From: Rachicladosporium sp. CCFEE 5018
Lineage: Eukaryota > Ascomycota > Dothideomycetes > Cladosporiales > Cladosporiaceae
Reading direction: 5' to 3'
Assembly (NCBI GenBank): GCA_002077045.2
Contig: KZ111155.1
Span: 812,705 to 876,704 of the forward strand
DNA length: 64,000 nucleotides
Part shown: positions 42,581 through 53,854 of the stretch, piece by piece
Numbering within the stretch: position 1 is the stretch's first letter
Layout of the letters: the number at the start of each line of letters is the position of its first letter
The notes under the pieces: model-generated
Databases searched by the model: none
What the model was told of the DNA's origin: nothing
What the model saw: only the letters and a program-made list of their open reading frames with translations
Translations under genes and position numbers: made by a program

Positions 42581-43996
42581 CTACCCAGCAGCAATACTCG
42601 CATCCACCACACTCTCCCTATGCCTCCTTCTCCTCTCCCTTCCCCTCGCCCTCAACACCTCCGCACTAACATACTCCCCCGGTAGCCTGAACTCCCTTTC
42701 CTCCAACTCCGGCACCGGCAATCCAAAAGCCATAACCTGCCCAGCCCGCCGCGTACTAACACCCTCCTTCTCCTTGCCCTTCTTCAGCGCAGCGTCACGC
42801 CGTAAGCGATCAGGGTAGAACGTCGTGAAGGGCGAAGGCGGACGGTATGGGATCGGCTGTGCTGGAGGATGGCGGGAAGTTTGCGGGAGTGGATGTGAGC
42901 GTCGTGCTGCTTTGCCGGCGCGAGCGGTCTCGAGCTGGAGTTGGCGGCTCGCGGCGTCGGAGTTGGGTGCATCGATCGAGGCTTCCGTGCCGTCGTCGTC
43001 CTCTTCCTCCTCTTCTGCTACTCGAGCAGCTTCCTTCTCTAGCCGCTGCCGCTTCTCCTCTTCTTTCCACTGCTTGAATTTGTCCACTAGGGCCTGTACC
43101 TCTGCAATGAAGTATGCTCGTTTCGGCTCGTAGCGCCTCGCCTCACTGTCCGTAACGCCCGTGATGCCGAGTACTTTCAGCCAGTCGTGTCCCAGTAGTC
43201 CTTCAAGCAGGCGATCCAGCTGTACTTTCTCATGCATGGCTCTTTCGCGCTCGATATTGCGGAGTTGCTTCTCTTTCCGCTCAGCCCGCTTGTGTGCTTT
43301 CAGAAAGAAGTCTTCGGCTAGAGGGTCATCGCCGTTTTCCGGAACATTGTTGAGGAAGGTGGAGAAGTCGAGGACAGTGGTCCCTGGCGCGTATGTCTGT
43401 GCAAATGGTTCGTCTGAGTTTCCGTTGACTTTCGAGCTGGTAGGAGAAGCATTGTGCTTCTTCAGCTGCTTCGCCGGTGAAGGCGTCTCGGTGTTCGACT
43501 GCTTCGGCAAGTCATCTGCCACGTAGATCACCGAGTCCAGATTGATGAAGTCGTCTTCCCTTGGCAAATCAAACATGATCTCCTCATAGTTCGGGAAGTA
43601 CACAGCCAGCTCGCTCTTCAGCTTGGGTCCATCGTCTTGACTTCGTAGCGTGCGCTTCTCCTCTTTCCTGCTCGCGGCTGATCCTGCTGGTGGAACAGGC
43701 GCAGACACCTCTCGCATAGCCCCTGCGACCGCATCGCCCTGTACGCTAAGCTCGCGCTGCACGCCATTGACAGTCTCTATCGCTTTTCCACCAGGTCTCC
43801 TCAAGGTAATCTTGTTCGGAGGTCTTGGCGGTGTATCCGCTGGAGGTGTGAAGAAAGCAAGTCCGTCTAGTGTCTGCTGCTTAGGCCCGACGCGTAGCTC
43901 CAATTTCCTTTTCTTTGCCGGTCGTTCATCCAGAAAGTCGGCATCTGCTTCGTGTGAGGTCGCCTGAGGCATGACGCGTGCTTCGGGGGGTGGCAT
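42581..43996 (-). CDS. SAS4: SAS4-domain protein (Something About Silencing 4)
   Basis: Single exon, 471 residues. The central SAS4 domain, about residues 225-320, is well conserved: FFLKAHKRAERKEKQLRNIE, RLLEGLLGHDWLKVLGITG, EPKRAYFIAEVQALVDKFKQW, followed by a charged coiled coil ending in an EEEEEDDDG run. The N terminus is basic (PAKKRKLEL) and disordered; the C terminus is Arg-rich (RARGRERRRRHRE). In yeast, Sas4 bridges Sas2 and Sas5 in the H4K16 acetyltransferase complex that marks silencing boundaries; nuclear action is expected here. An alternative start is the ATG at 43972. Confidence 0.85.
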   Translation of the reverse strand: MPPPEARVMPQATSHEADADFLDERPAKKRKLELRVGPKQQTLDGLAFFTPPADTPPRPPNKITLRRPGGKAIETVNGVQRELSVQGDAVAGAMREVSAPVPPAGSAASRKEEKRTLRSQDDGPKLKSELAVYFPNYEEIMFDLPREDDFINLDSVIYVADDLPKQSNTETPSPAKQLKKHNASPTSSKVNGNSDEPFAQTYAPGTTVLDFSTFLNNVPENGDDPLAEDFFLKAHKRAERKEKQLRNIERERAMHEKVQLDRLLEGLLGHDWLKVLGITGVTDSEARRYEPKRAYFIAEVQALVDKFKQWKEEEKRQRLEKEAARVAEEEEEDDDGTEASIDAPNSDAASRQLQLETARAGKAARRSHPLPQTSRHPPAQPIPYRPPSPFTTFYPDRLRRDAALKKGKEKEGVSTRRAGQVMAFGLPVPELEEREFRLPGEYVSAEVLRARGRERRRRHRESVVDASIAAG

Positions 43997-45166
43997 CGCG
44001 TGGAGTTGCAGCGTGGGCGGTCATGATGTACCCAGGGCTCAGGATGTAGACATTCTTAAACTGGGCACCCGACGGTCTCCTTCTAGACCATCTATGTGGA
44101 TTCGACGCGATGAGAAGGCTTTGCGGTCTGCTGCTCTGTACAGACGCCGTTCCATTGAATCTCTGTCAAAGCTTCAATCTCGACTCATCAACAAGCCTGA
44201 CGTCATTCATATCGGACATGTATTGGAAGGAAAGTGTCGGTGGAACATTAAATGATATATATATCACCCTTTTCCACTGAGGAAGACTATCCCGTGTCCA
44301 TTCAATTGGGAGTCTAGTCGATCTACGTGTCTTGCGATTGCTTGACCCTCTTCATCGCGACAGGCGCACACCGCGCGGACCACGACGAACGACGATATCA
44401 TATTCCTAAGCATTGCGCTAGCCTTGCATCAGAGCTCGATGTCCCGAGCTCAAGTCTCAAAGGCCAGACCCAATTACTGCTAGCTATGACTGGCCGGCGT
44501 CTAATGCGACAGCCACGCGGTCAAGAGCTGAAAGTAGTGAGCCGGGACAAATGCAGGGCATGTGACAGCGGGGAAGCTGGAAGCACATGCAAGCAAGCAA
44601 CCTCAACTCGCAAGGAACGGCCTTCGAGCATGCAGCCATTGGGCACAAAATAATAAGCATGATAACATGGCTGAACCGCCTCATGCCCACATGCACGCCA
44701 TGTGAGCAATCTTGGCACCGAGGACCCGGTATCGCCCAAGTCGTATCCACCTATCAAGCCCTCTGCTATTACGACCAAGCATGACAAGCCAGGGCTGCGC
44801 CATGGATTGCGGTGCGCCAACCAAGTCCATGTCCTCCACTTCCAATCCTCACGTTGTTTCTTCGCGCGCAGCAACGTCATGCCACATGCCGTACCTGCCG
44901 TTTTACCCCGCTAAGGCACCTCATACCAAAGGAATACGACGCGAGCTACCTGCGTAGGGAGGCGTAGCTCCAGGGCTACGTGACCTTGTATTGCGTGCCC
45001 GCGATGGATTGCGGTCCGGTTGGCGTGCCCAAGGTAAGTTGGTTTGTATATAACAGGTAGGTCTGCTCAGGTTGGCAATTTGTCGTTCTCTCATATCCGT
45101 ACACGTAAGAGAGCATCAACATACCACACTATCATTTCCGTCGAAGCAAAGAGAATACTCACCACT
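43997..45166. other. Divergent promoter region, SAS4 to Gly/Ser-repeat gene
   Basis: A 1.2-kb spacer; no gene is supported. A TATA-like element (GTATATAACA, about 45045) lies some 120 bp before the ATG at 45167, which suits a strongly or conditionally expressed gene. Confidence 0.5.
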
Positions 45167-46573
45167 ATGTCTGAACGCGAAACCTTCCCCCAGAGTGGCG
45201 GCTCTGGTCTCACCGGCAGCGGCAGCAGCAACACTTACGATTCAAATACCACTGGCTCCGGTCTCAGCAACACCGAGTCTAACAAGTCCGGCGGCGGCAT
45301 CATTCAATCTGCACTTGGCATGGTCGGCCTGGGAGGCAACAAGACAACCGACAACTCCAACACCAGCGGCCTGACAGGCAGTGGCTACGACAACACAAGC
45401 TCAACAACCGGCTCAGGCATTACAGGTGGTCAAGGTCAGTATAGTTCTCTTACCACCGGCAACCCGAGTGACATCACCGATGGCGGCTCTGGCTTGCTAC
45501 ATGGCAACCAGTCAAGCGGCACCGGGTCCAGTGGCATTGGCCACAGTGGCGGACCGCACAACACGTTCGCGGGCAACGCTCTCGACCCAGCCGTGCATGG
45601 CGAGTCGCAGAATCGTGGGACGGGCTTGAGTCTGCCTGGAGGTGCTGACTCAGGGTATACAGAGACGAGCTCAGGTGGCTCGGGTCTTACGGGCGGTAGC
45701 TGCGGCTTGACCGGTGGCAGCTCGTCAGGGTACGATAACAGTGGTAGCTCCGGCCTTACTGGCGGTAGCTCAGGTCTTACCGGTGGCAGCTCGTCAAGCT
45801 ATGACAACAACAACAACAAGAGCAGCGGTGGCATCACGGGCGCCATCTCCAACCTCGTCGGCGGAGGCTCTTCGAACACGAACACCAGCAGCAGCGGCTC
45901 CGGTCTCACAGGCGGCAGCTCCTCGGGCTATGACAACAGCAGCACCGGCTCCGGCCTAACTGGTGGCAGCTCCGGTCTCACCGGCAACAGCTCCTCAGAC
46001 TACAACAACAGCTCCACCTCCGGCACCGACAGCGGCAGCCGCTCCGGCACCTACGACTCCACCGCCCCTTCCACAACCCTCGCCGGCGACAACTCCCGCA
46101 ACCCAGCAGCCGACGGCTCCACCACAAACACCTCTACTTCCCAATCTGGACGCGACAACCCTGCCACCGATGATCCCTCCGCCGCCGGCTCAGGCCAGGA
46201 GCAGACTGGCGGCAGCGGGATGGGCGAAGAGGAGAGGAAACACGATAACAAAGTCGCCGCCAAGCGGGAGAACCCTAGCGCTATCCCAACTGCGGGCGGC
46301 GAGAGGCTTGGGGAGAAGCATTGGGGAGAGAGCAAGGTTGTGCCTGATGCTGGGTTCGCGCCGCAGGATGAGGGGAAGGGGATTCAGAGTAGCGATAATG
46401 ATCGTGAGTTTATGCGATGAGCGGGGTGGTTAAGAATGGGGTGTGTGCTGACTTTGAGTGTAGCTACGACTGCGAGTAACACGGCGAAAAACGCTGGGGG
46501 TAGCTCTAGCTCTGGGCAGACGGAGGGGAAGGAGAAGATTGGGGACAAGGTCAAGCATCTGTTGCACAAGTAG
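45167..46573 (+). CDS. Gly/Ser-repeat hydrophilic protein, unknown
   Basis: Two exons, 45167-46403 and 46464-46573, with a 60-bp intron (GTGAGT...GTGTAG), give 448 residues. The body is a low-complexity repeat of units like GSGLTGGSSSGYDNSS, nearly free of hydrophobic residues and Cys. It ends in a charged part (GGERLGEKHWGESKVVPDAGFAPQDEG) and a Lys-rich helix (EGKEKIGDKVKHLLHK) supplied by exon 2. There is no signal peptide from the ATG at 45167. It resembles hydrophilin or stress-protein-like sequences in composition, but the family is not recognised. Without the intron the protein would lose its C-terminal helix. Confidence 0.72.
45667..46012 (+). repeat. Degenerate coding tandem repeat (Gly-Leu-Thr-Gly-Gly-Ser units)
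   Basis: Inside the Gly/Ser-rich gene, units encoding SGLTGGS with SGYDNS spacers recur about eight times with irregular spacing and third-base variation. Such arrays are prone to expansion and contraction. Confidence 0.7.
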
Positions 46574-46822
46574 ATGAAGGAACGATTCGTTGGTCACCGT
46601 AGAACCCCTGGCCATCCTGTTGGAGAGTTGGTAGCTGCTGCAATCTCTCGAACTGACGAACAAGACCTCCAATCTGTACCCAGGACGATGTGGTTGTCAT
46701 GAGCCCAGAATTGCGCGCTTCAATGTCCCCGAGCGACTGCCTCTCCAAGTCCCAGTCGAGTCCATTCCGCTGCTTCTTCGCTGTTCATTGCGCCCCGCGA
46801 AAATGCCCAATTTCCACCCAAA

Positions 46823-47695
46823 TCATCCTCTGTTCCCTCCCGCAGGCTGGCTTGCATCGTAGTGTACAGTGCTCTGGCAATGAGGACAATAGTACCAAAT
46901 CACCCGCTTCTTCCGGACTTTACCTCCCATCTTCACCCCTTCGCACATCATGTTGCAAGCCTGGCAGTAGAATTCCGTAGGCTGTGCGTTACGGAGCGTC
47001 ATCTCCGCGAGTTCAGCAGCGAGCTGCACAGCCACGCTCTGCGCCAGATTTGGCAATGCCTTCATTAGAGTGACGTAGTCGGAGATGTTGGTCTTGCTAA
47101 GCGTGACTGCGGCTTTTGCTAAAGCAGCACGAAAGTCTTCCATAGGACCTGTCGCTTCTTCGGCGAGCGTGGCTGCATCGATCAGGTCCGTAGTGAATTT
47201 GATAGGAACCTTGGCCAGACGGTCGGCGAGCTTCTTGTTCGCCAGCTTCACAAGATTCGGCAGGTCATACTTGTCCGCCAGGATAGCCACGTTGACGTGG
47301 CTCGTGCAGATATTGTCGCTCCTTGGCAAGGCGTAATCGAAGTAGTACATATAGCGTACCAGGGCGTCGACACAGTCTTCGCCGTCGGCGCTCAGGTCGA
47401 GGCGCTTCACAGAAGCCTCCTAGCAACAGTCAGTGGCAAGTAAACGAGCCCCATTTTAACTGAACTCACCCTGAAACGGCCGTCGCAAGCGCATGCTAGG
47501 ACATCGGAGTACAGACAGAGTACAAAGCGATGCACTTTCCACGAGCGATCATCGCACACAATTTCGAAATCAATAGCCTTGCCTGTTTCGTAGAGGCTGC
47601 GAAGGCTTGGTCAGTGGCCGCATGCTTCAGTCAGGTGAATGTCCTTACATTCTAAACCGTCTAGATACGGTCGAGAAGACTGTTGCAGCATCCAT
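46823..47695 (-). CDS. BTB/POZ-domain protein, copy 1
   Basis: Three exons, 47649-47695, 47470-47596 and 46823-47419 (introns 52 and 50 bp), give 256 residues. The BTB fold spans about residues 15-125: AIDFEIVCDDRSWKVHRFVLCLYSDVLACAC, GRFREASVKRLDLSADGEDCVDALVRYMYYFDY and VAILADKYDLPNLVKLANKKL. The C-terminal tail has two zinc-binding-like Cys pairs (YCQAC and YYCPHC). Fungal stand-alone BTB proteins of this type are numerous and of unknown function; some may be Cullin-3 adaptors. The next gene upstream is a tandem paralogue with the same exon plan. Confidence 0.85.
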
Positions 47696-48236
47696 GATGA
47701 GTGTTGTCGGTGAGTCGGTGTAGTGAGGCCAGTGTCATTAACACGGTTGACGTTGGACCTGCAGTGCATTGACGAAGTAGGCAGTAGTGTGCGGTTGGGA
47801 AGGAGCGATGGAGATCGACCTTCTGAATCGTTAAGCCCATCGCTGCTGCACTGTTAGCCTCATCGCACCTCTTGGCCCCTTCGATGCAGCAGCGGTTGCC
47901 AGTTTGCGGGTGATGTTCAGTCATAGGTCAGGCACAGGACTCTGGACCGGGCAATTTGCTACCGTCACCTTCAGGCCTTGCAGCAAACGAAACAGACTGC
48001 TCCAGACGATGTCGGAGGCGCTAGCGAGACCGAGGAATGATGATCTGACATGGGCTGTGTGAACACTGTATACGATTGTTGCTGGTCCATCCTAGTCACC
48101 TACACAGCTGTTGCCCTCGTGCATTGCCGCCTTGTTTGCATTACCGCGCATTTGTCCTCGCAGCTGCGTCGAGCTGAGTACCGGTAGCTGAGCCATCCAC
48201 CGCGCGCATCTTTCGATCAACCCGATACCCTCGCAA
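47696..48236. other. Spacer between the two BTB genes
   Basis: A 541-bp spacer; a minus frame at 47661-47924 overlaps the first exon of copy 1 and is not a gene. Confidence 0.5.
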
Positions 48237-49166
48237 TTACGCACACTTCAGTAGAAGTCCACCTCTGGTCCCTGCCGCTTCGCGCTGAATTTCCAGGCAT
48301 AGAGGCGATTTTCGCACCCCAGGGCGATGAAGTATGTCCTGTTTTTCTTCCGCTGTTGCGACGTCAAGAATGAAATTCTCGAGCTGTCCTCTCGCGGCAC
48401 TGTAACGTCCATAACCACAACTCGGACAATTGGTATGCGTCTCCTTGATTGACTTGTCATGCTCCTTCCAAGTCGGCATGGCGATCGCGACGTCTTGTGC
48501 GAGCGCCGGTATGGCGCGGATGATTGTACTATACTGCTCAGACTGTTTCATGCTACTCTTGATTGTTGCATGGACAAGTGCGTCCTTGAACTTTGCGATT
48601 GGTCCCTCGGCCTCGTAGGACAGCCTGGCACCCTCGACCAGATCTGCCGTAGTGTCGAGTGGCTTGTCTTTCAGCAACACAGCTGCTTTGTCGTTTGCGA
48701 GCTGAAGTAGGTGGAGCATGTCGTACTTGTCGGCAGGAAGAATCATGTTGACGTGCAGGGTGTAAGGTTCGCGGCACTCATCGTCAGTGGCGTAGTCGAA
48801 GTAGTACATGTAATTGACGAGCGCCGCCACACTTGTCTCGCCATCTACGCTAAGATCGATAGATCGATTTGCAGTCTCCTGCTTGGCGTCAGTGCGTGTG
48901 CTCAGTATATTTGTCCCGAACATTGCGGCCTATCTTGAAGTCACCATCACAAGCGCAAGCCAGCACATCAGAGTACAGATTGAGCACAAAGCTGTGGACT
49001 TTCCAAGTCTTCTTGTCGCAAATGATGGTGAAACCAGTCGCCCGGCCCGACTCGAAGAGGCTGCGCGCGAAAGACTGTCAGTACACGGTTATGACATGCC
49101 CGCGTTGATATTGCCTCACCTCTTGAACTTCTCAGTATTCGCGGAAAGAGCTCCTGGAGTAGTCAT
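48237..49166 (-). pseudogene. BTB/POZ-domain protein, copy 2, probably decaying
   Basis: Tandem paralogue of the gene at 46823-47695. Exon 1 (49120-49166, 47 bp) and exon 2 (48934-49060, 127 bp) have exactly the lengths of copy 1; exon 3 begins at 48878. The BTB match is clear (ATGFTIICDKKTWKVHSFVLNLYSDVLACACDG; IDLSVDGETSVAALVNYMYYFDY). Two defects are visible. The donor after exon 2, expected GTAGGC, reads ATAGGC at 48933. Near the 3' end, resemblance to copy 1 moves to another frame. A GT at 48921-48920 could serve as a substitute donor, adding four residues in frame but leaving a 43-bp intron. The gene may still make a protein with an altered linker and tail. Confidence 0.65.
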
Positions 49167-50393
49167 GGTCGAAAGACTACTGATTAGCCACACCACCTTG
49201 AGATATTGAAGGTGATGAAGAAGTGCAAGAGTGGCTGCACTGTAAGAAGTTTATTTTGTTCGCGGCGTTTGTAGCGGGGCCTACATAACATGTCTCACGG
49301 CAACGCCCGCCGGTGGCAGATCCCCGGTCTCAATGCTTCATGTGTGACAAGTTTACGTGCTCGCTTCTTACTCCAAGTGTGCAGACAGGTCCAATATCAG
49401 TTGGCGCGCAGTTGTTGACTATCCGCCCTCCTCCTCAACCGTGTCTATCACCAATCGCTTGTCTGCTCGTGGAGCGTCATTCCTGAAGGCCTGCATAGGT
49501 CTGCAATATTACTAGAGTGAGTTGATGCTTCCTGCCAGTCAGCTAAAAGTTCGGAACAGCAGGTATCTGGCTTGCGGAGGAATCACGAGCGCAGATGAGT
49601 GGGAAGGAAGGCGGAAAATGCTAAGGCAGATGCGGATTTTGATGGAGATGACAGCCTACGATCCTTCGTGAGCCGTGGATTCCCTTAGCGTGTCAATAGC
49701 CGATATGACATGTCTCGCTACTGCATCGGTATGCAGCCGTCTGCGGTATTATAACCACCCCAACCAAGTACGATGTACCCATGTTGTCTGCTCGAGTAGG
49801 TTCCGGTTCGAGAGCGCAAGGTGTGTTGTGTGGAAATGCCAGTGTCATGGTATGCCAGAATATTCTGCTCTAACAGGAGGCGTGTCGAGTGTGAGCGACA
49901 TCCAAAATTTGCAACGCAGGCGGAGGTCTTGGTCTTGTGGCCAACCACTCGTAAGAGGGGTGACTTGCGCGTGAGACAAGCTTTATGATGAATTATATAG
50001 CGCAGGATAGATGGTTGATGGATGTAGGATGAAGTGAGGTCGGACGACAGCGCTTGCCCGAATGAGGGAAGGGAGGAGTGGAGTCGAAGCGGAGAGGAGT
50101 CTTGTGCGCCACCATGGGCATCGCAGTCGATATCGGCAGCCGTCGTGACCCATTCAGTTGCATGACAGATAAGACGACATTGATGAAGGAAGAATACAGG
50201 AACACGTTTGCTGCGCAAGTTACGGACTTCGCCTTCGCCCCACTTCGGATAACCTCGACCAAGTCGTCTGGCCGAGCCATGATATAGGCCAGATTGAGCA
50301 CAGAAACGATCGCATATGACAATGGCACACTCGCGATGATCACAGAACGACATAAGATCACATCTGGCATACGTATGACACAAAGTCGAAGTC
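49167..50393. other. Divergent promoter region, BTB copy 2 to demethylase
   Basis: A 1.2-kb spacer; long minus frames here (from 49718) overlap the demethylase antisense and are not genes. Confidence 0.5.
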
Positions 50394-53300
50394 ATGGCGG
50401 CGATTGGCAACATGTCGAATATAGCTGGACTGGTGGCTGGACACAAGGCCAATGCCACGACTGCTAATGCGATCTCTCCTCTTGACGAAGACGACTCAAG
50501 TCTCTCTTCTACAGCAAGTGACATATTCGACCGGCTCCCATCGAACAAGAGAGCAAGTAGCGGATCCTGGGAGGTCGATGCAAATGGTAATTGGCATCGA
50601 TATGGCTCCCTTGAGTCAGCTACGAGCACAGGGATATCTTCCATCTGTTCTTCTACTGCCGCTGACGATGTATTGAAAGATCGATCATCAGGACCTTCTT
50701 CTTCCAAGAAGCGTATGTCCGATGGTACTATCAAAGTCGCATTGCCATCATCCAGGATCAGCTCGGGAAGTGCAGGAACACTGCGAAGTATCGAGCAAAG
50801 AGGCATCTCAACAGAGCAAAATGGGAACCTTAAGCCACAACAGAAACGCAGAGGACGTCCGCCGAAGGACAAGACGACCGTTCAGCTACCGAAGCCCCGA
50901 CATCGTACTGCTTCGTTCATCTCGACGATGCAAGGGGAGGTCAAACCACGATCTGCGATTCCATACACTCTTCCGATCAGCATATTTGCCTCTCAATGCA
51001 TCGAAGCTGCTCACGCCTCTCGTCTGGACCCATACGTCTTGCATGCTGGCGAACACGCTCTCTTGGCAGACCGTATCACCTCTGCAGAGGTCACCGTGTA
51101 TCTCAACGTTCGAAACGCGATATTACGTCTCTGGACACAAAATCCTCGGTGTTGTGTCACAGTCGAAGAGGCAGCTGGCTGTGCCAAAGAGGGCCGCTTC
51201 TATGGGCTGACAGAGGTTGCGTACAAGTGGCTCACCCGAAATGGGTACATCAACTTTGGCTGTGTCGAAGTCCCACAAAATCCGACAACGAGTGCAAAGC
51301 CAAAGAAAGCATTGAAGCAGAAGACTGTCGTCGTAATCGGTGCCGGCGTAGCTGGTCTCACCACCGCGCGCCAGCTTGAGGGTCTTTTCGCACAACACTC
51401 AGATCATTGGCTTGAGAGGGATGAAAAGCCGCCAAAAGTGGTCATCTTGGAAGCCCGCAAACGCATTGGTGGACGCGTGTACTCAAAGCCATTACGAATG
51501 CAGAAGCCGCATGGTCTCGCAGGTGATCTTCGAAATACCGCAGAGATGGGTGCGATGATTGTGACTGGGTTTGAACATGGCAATCCGCTCGATCCAGTCA
51601 TACGTGGCCAGCTCGGCTTGCAATATCATCTCATGACGGATGCACTCACAATATATGACACGAATGGCAAGCCTGTAAAAGAGAAGCGCGATATGCTGAA
51701 CACTGAGCTGTACACGGACATAACTGATCGAACAGGCGAATTTCGAGCAATGGCGCAGCCTCGAAACATGCTCAAGGGTGACGAGGATCTCATCAAACGC
51801 TCGCGAGATCCAATGCAAGGCGGGTATAACAGTTTCAAGCTTGAGCCACTACCTGAACCCCTTGGGGGCAAGCCGAAGACCGTCATGAAGAGAGGGCGGC
51901 GGCTCAACGCGCCACCCGGGACCGAAAAATTGACAGGAAAAGCACAAGTGGTAGAGGCAAGCACTGGCACAGCGAAAGCAGCACAGGCCGCAGCTGAAAT
52001 GGGCTGGAAAGTCAAGGAGGGCATTTCCAAGCATCACACAGTATCATTGAAGCTCATCGCCGAAGCGACTTTGTATCCAACTTTGGGTGCTGTCATGGAC
52101 AATGCGATCACGCAATACCAGTCATTGCTCGAGATGACATCCCTGGATATGCGACTACTCAATTGGCATCATGCGAATCTGGAGTACGCCAATGCCGCGC
52201 CTGTCAGCTGGCTCAGTCTCAGCGGACATGATCAAGATACCGGCAACGAATTCGAAGGCGCACATTCCGAAATAATCGGCGGATACACACAGCTCCCACG
52301 CGGTCTGATGAACCTGCCCACGAAGCTTGATGTCAAGTTCCAGTCAATCGTCGACAGCATACATTACGATGACTATTTGGAGGACGATTCGCTTAGAACG
52401 CGGATAGTCTGCACAGATGGTGAAGTGATTGACGCTGATGAAATTGTGGTCACTGCACCGCTTGGTGTACTGAAGAGCGAAGCCATCGATTTCGATCCGC
52501 CATTGCCACATTGGAAGATGGGCGCGATCGATCGGATGGGCTTCGGTCTGCTGAATAAGGTATGGCCGAATGCCTCCAACGCCATAATACATTCACTGAC
52601 ATGGATTAGGTCGTCTTGGTATACAACGAGCCCTTCTGGGACGAGTCGCGCGACATGTTCGGCTTGCTCAACGAAGCAGAGCACGCAGACAGCCTCAACC
52701 CGTCACACTACGAACGACAAAGAGGGCGCTTCTACCTGATCTGGAATGCATCCAAGACAAGCGGCAGACCAGTTCTGATCGCACTCATGGCCGGTCACGC
52801 AGCACACCAGGCCGAAGTCACCGACACGTCCACCCTCGTGAACGAAGTCACGGACCGTCTAAGACGAGTGTTCTCGCCATCAGTTCCACTCCCGCAAGAG
52901 GTGATAGTCACGAGATGGAAGCAAGATCCTTTCACCAGAGGCACATACTCATTCGTCGCGCCACGTACACAACCGCAGGATTACGATCTCATGGCGAAAT
53001 CTGTTGGGAACTTACACTTTGCGGGCGAGGCTACATGTGGCACACATCCTGCTACGGTCCATGGAGCTTTCCTATCTGGCTTGCGAGCTGCCGCAGATGT
53101 GATGGAGGGCTTGGTTGGACCGATCAAGCTGCCCAGCCCGCTTGTGGGACCACCGACGATCAAGCAAGAGACATCGACTGGTCACTTCGCACGAGCCGCG
53201 CCTACGCCTACGCCAGTATCGCGACCACAGACATCGCTAGCTACCCACAGGTCAACTTTAACGACTCTGCCCTCAACAGAGCCACAGATTAAGCAGGAAC

Positions 53301-53854
53301 CCTTCACGACGCCACTTCACAGTATCCCTGCGGCAGCTCTACCTACCATACCACGCAAGTCGGTCTGTGCAGCGGACCGTTCTTTCTGGATTCCCGACAC
53401 ATTCGACTCGCATCTCACCTATGAGACTTGCATACTCAGTCTCATCGGCTCCAAGATTGGTGATCGCCCTACCAAGCCTCTGCGCCCCGGCGTAAATCCC
53501 TTCCTCCTCTTCACGAAAGCTCACTGGGACGAGTGCCGCGAGTTCTGCAACAAAGATCCGAAGTTGAGGGATGTGAGGAATATCATCCGTACTACGCTTG
53601 GCACGAGATGGAAGGCATTGAGCGAAGCAGAGAAAGTTCCGTGGGTCGAGCAGAGCGTTGGAGCTCAAGGGGAGGCTGATCGCGCGAGAAGGGAGTGGGA
53701 AGCAGGAGTGCGGAGATGGGATGAGGAGGCGAAGAGAATAAGGGAGGAGTTCATGAAAGAGCGTCCGCCGCCCGAGGGTTTCAGCGGAGAACTCGGCGGG
53801 GAAAGCGGGAAGAGGAAGACGAACGTCAGTGCCTGTGTTGGCCTTGGTATGTGA
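50394..53854 (+). CDS. kdmA: SWIRM / amine oxidase / HMG-box histone demethylase (LSD1/KdmA type)
   Basis: Two exons, 50394-52559 and 52610-53854 (50-bp intron), give 1136 residues. A disordered N terminus with an AT-hook-like KRRGRPPKD is followed by a SWIRM domain at about 190-285 (PISIFASQCIEAAHASRLDP ... YKWLTRNGYINFG). The FAD-binding motif starts near 312 (VVVIGAGVAGLTTARQLE, then VILEARKRIGGRVYS). The amine-oxidase domain follows, with LLNKVVLVYNEPFWD holding the catalytic Lys and FAGEATCGTHPATVHGA near its end. A C-terminal HMG box lies at about 1012-1095. This domain order marks the filamentous-fungal LSD1 homologues, nuclear flavin enzymes acting on methylated histone H3. The intron lies directly after the catalytic Lys codon. 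The exact last residues could change if a further 3' intron exists at GTATGT (53849). Confidence 0.92.

Noticed and set aside
45167..46573. Secreted wall protein interpretation of the Gly/Ser-repeat gene
   Set aside because: The ATG at 45167 is not followed by a hydrophobic signal, and the C terminus is a charged helix, not a GPI tail.
49718..50872. Minus reading frame of 384 residues
   Set aside because: It is antisense to the demethylase N terminus and spacer, has no domain or bias, and arises from low stop density on that strand.
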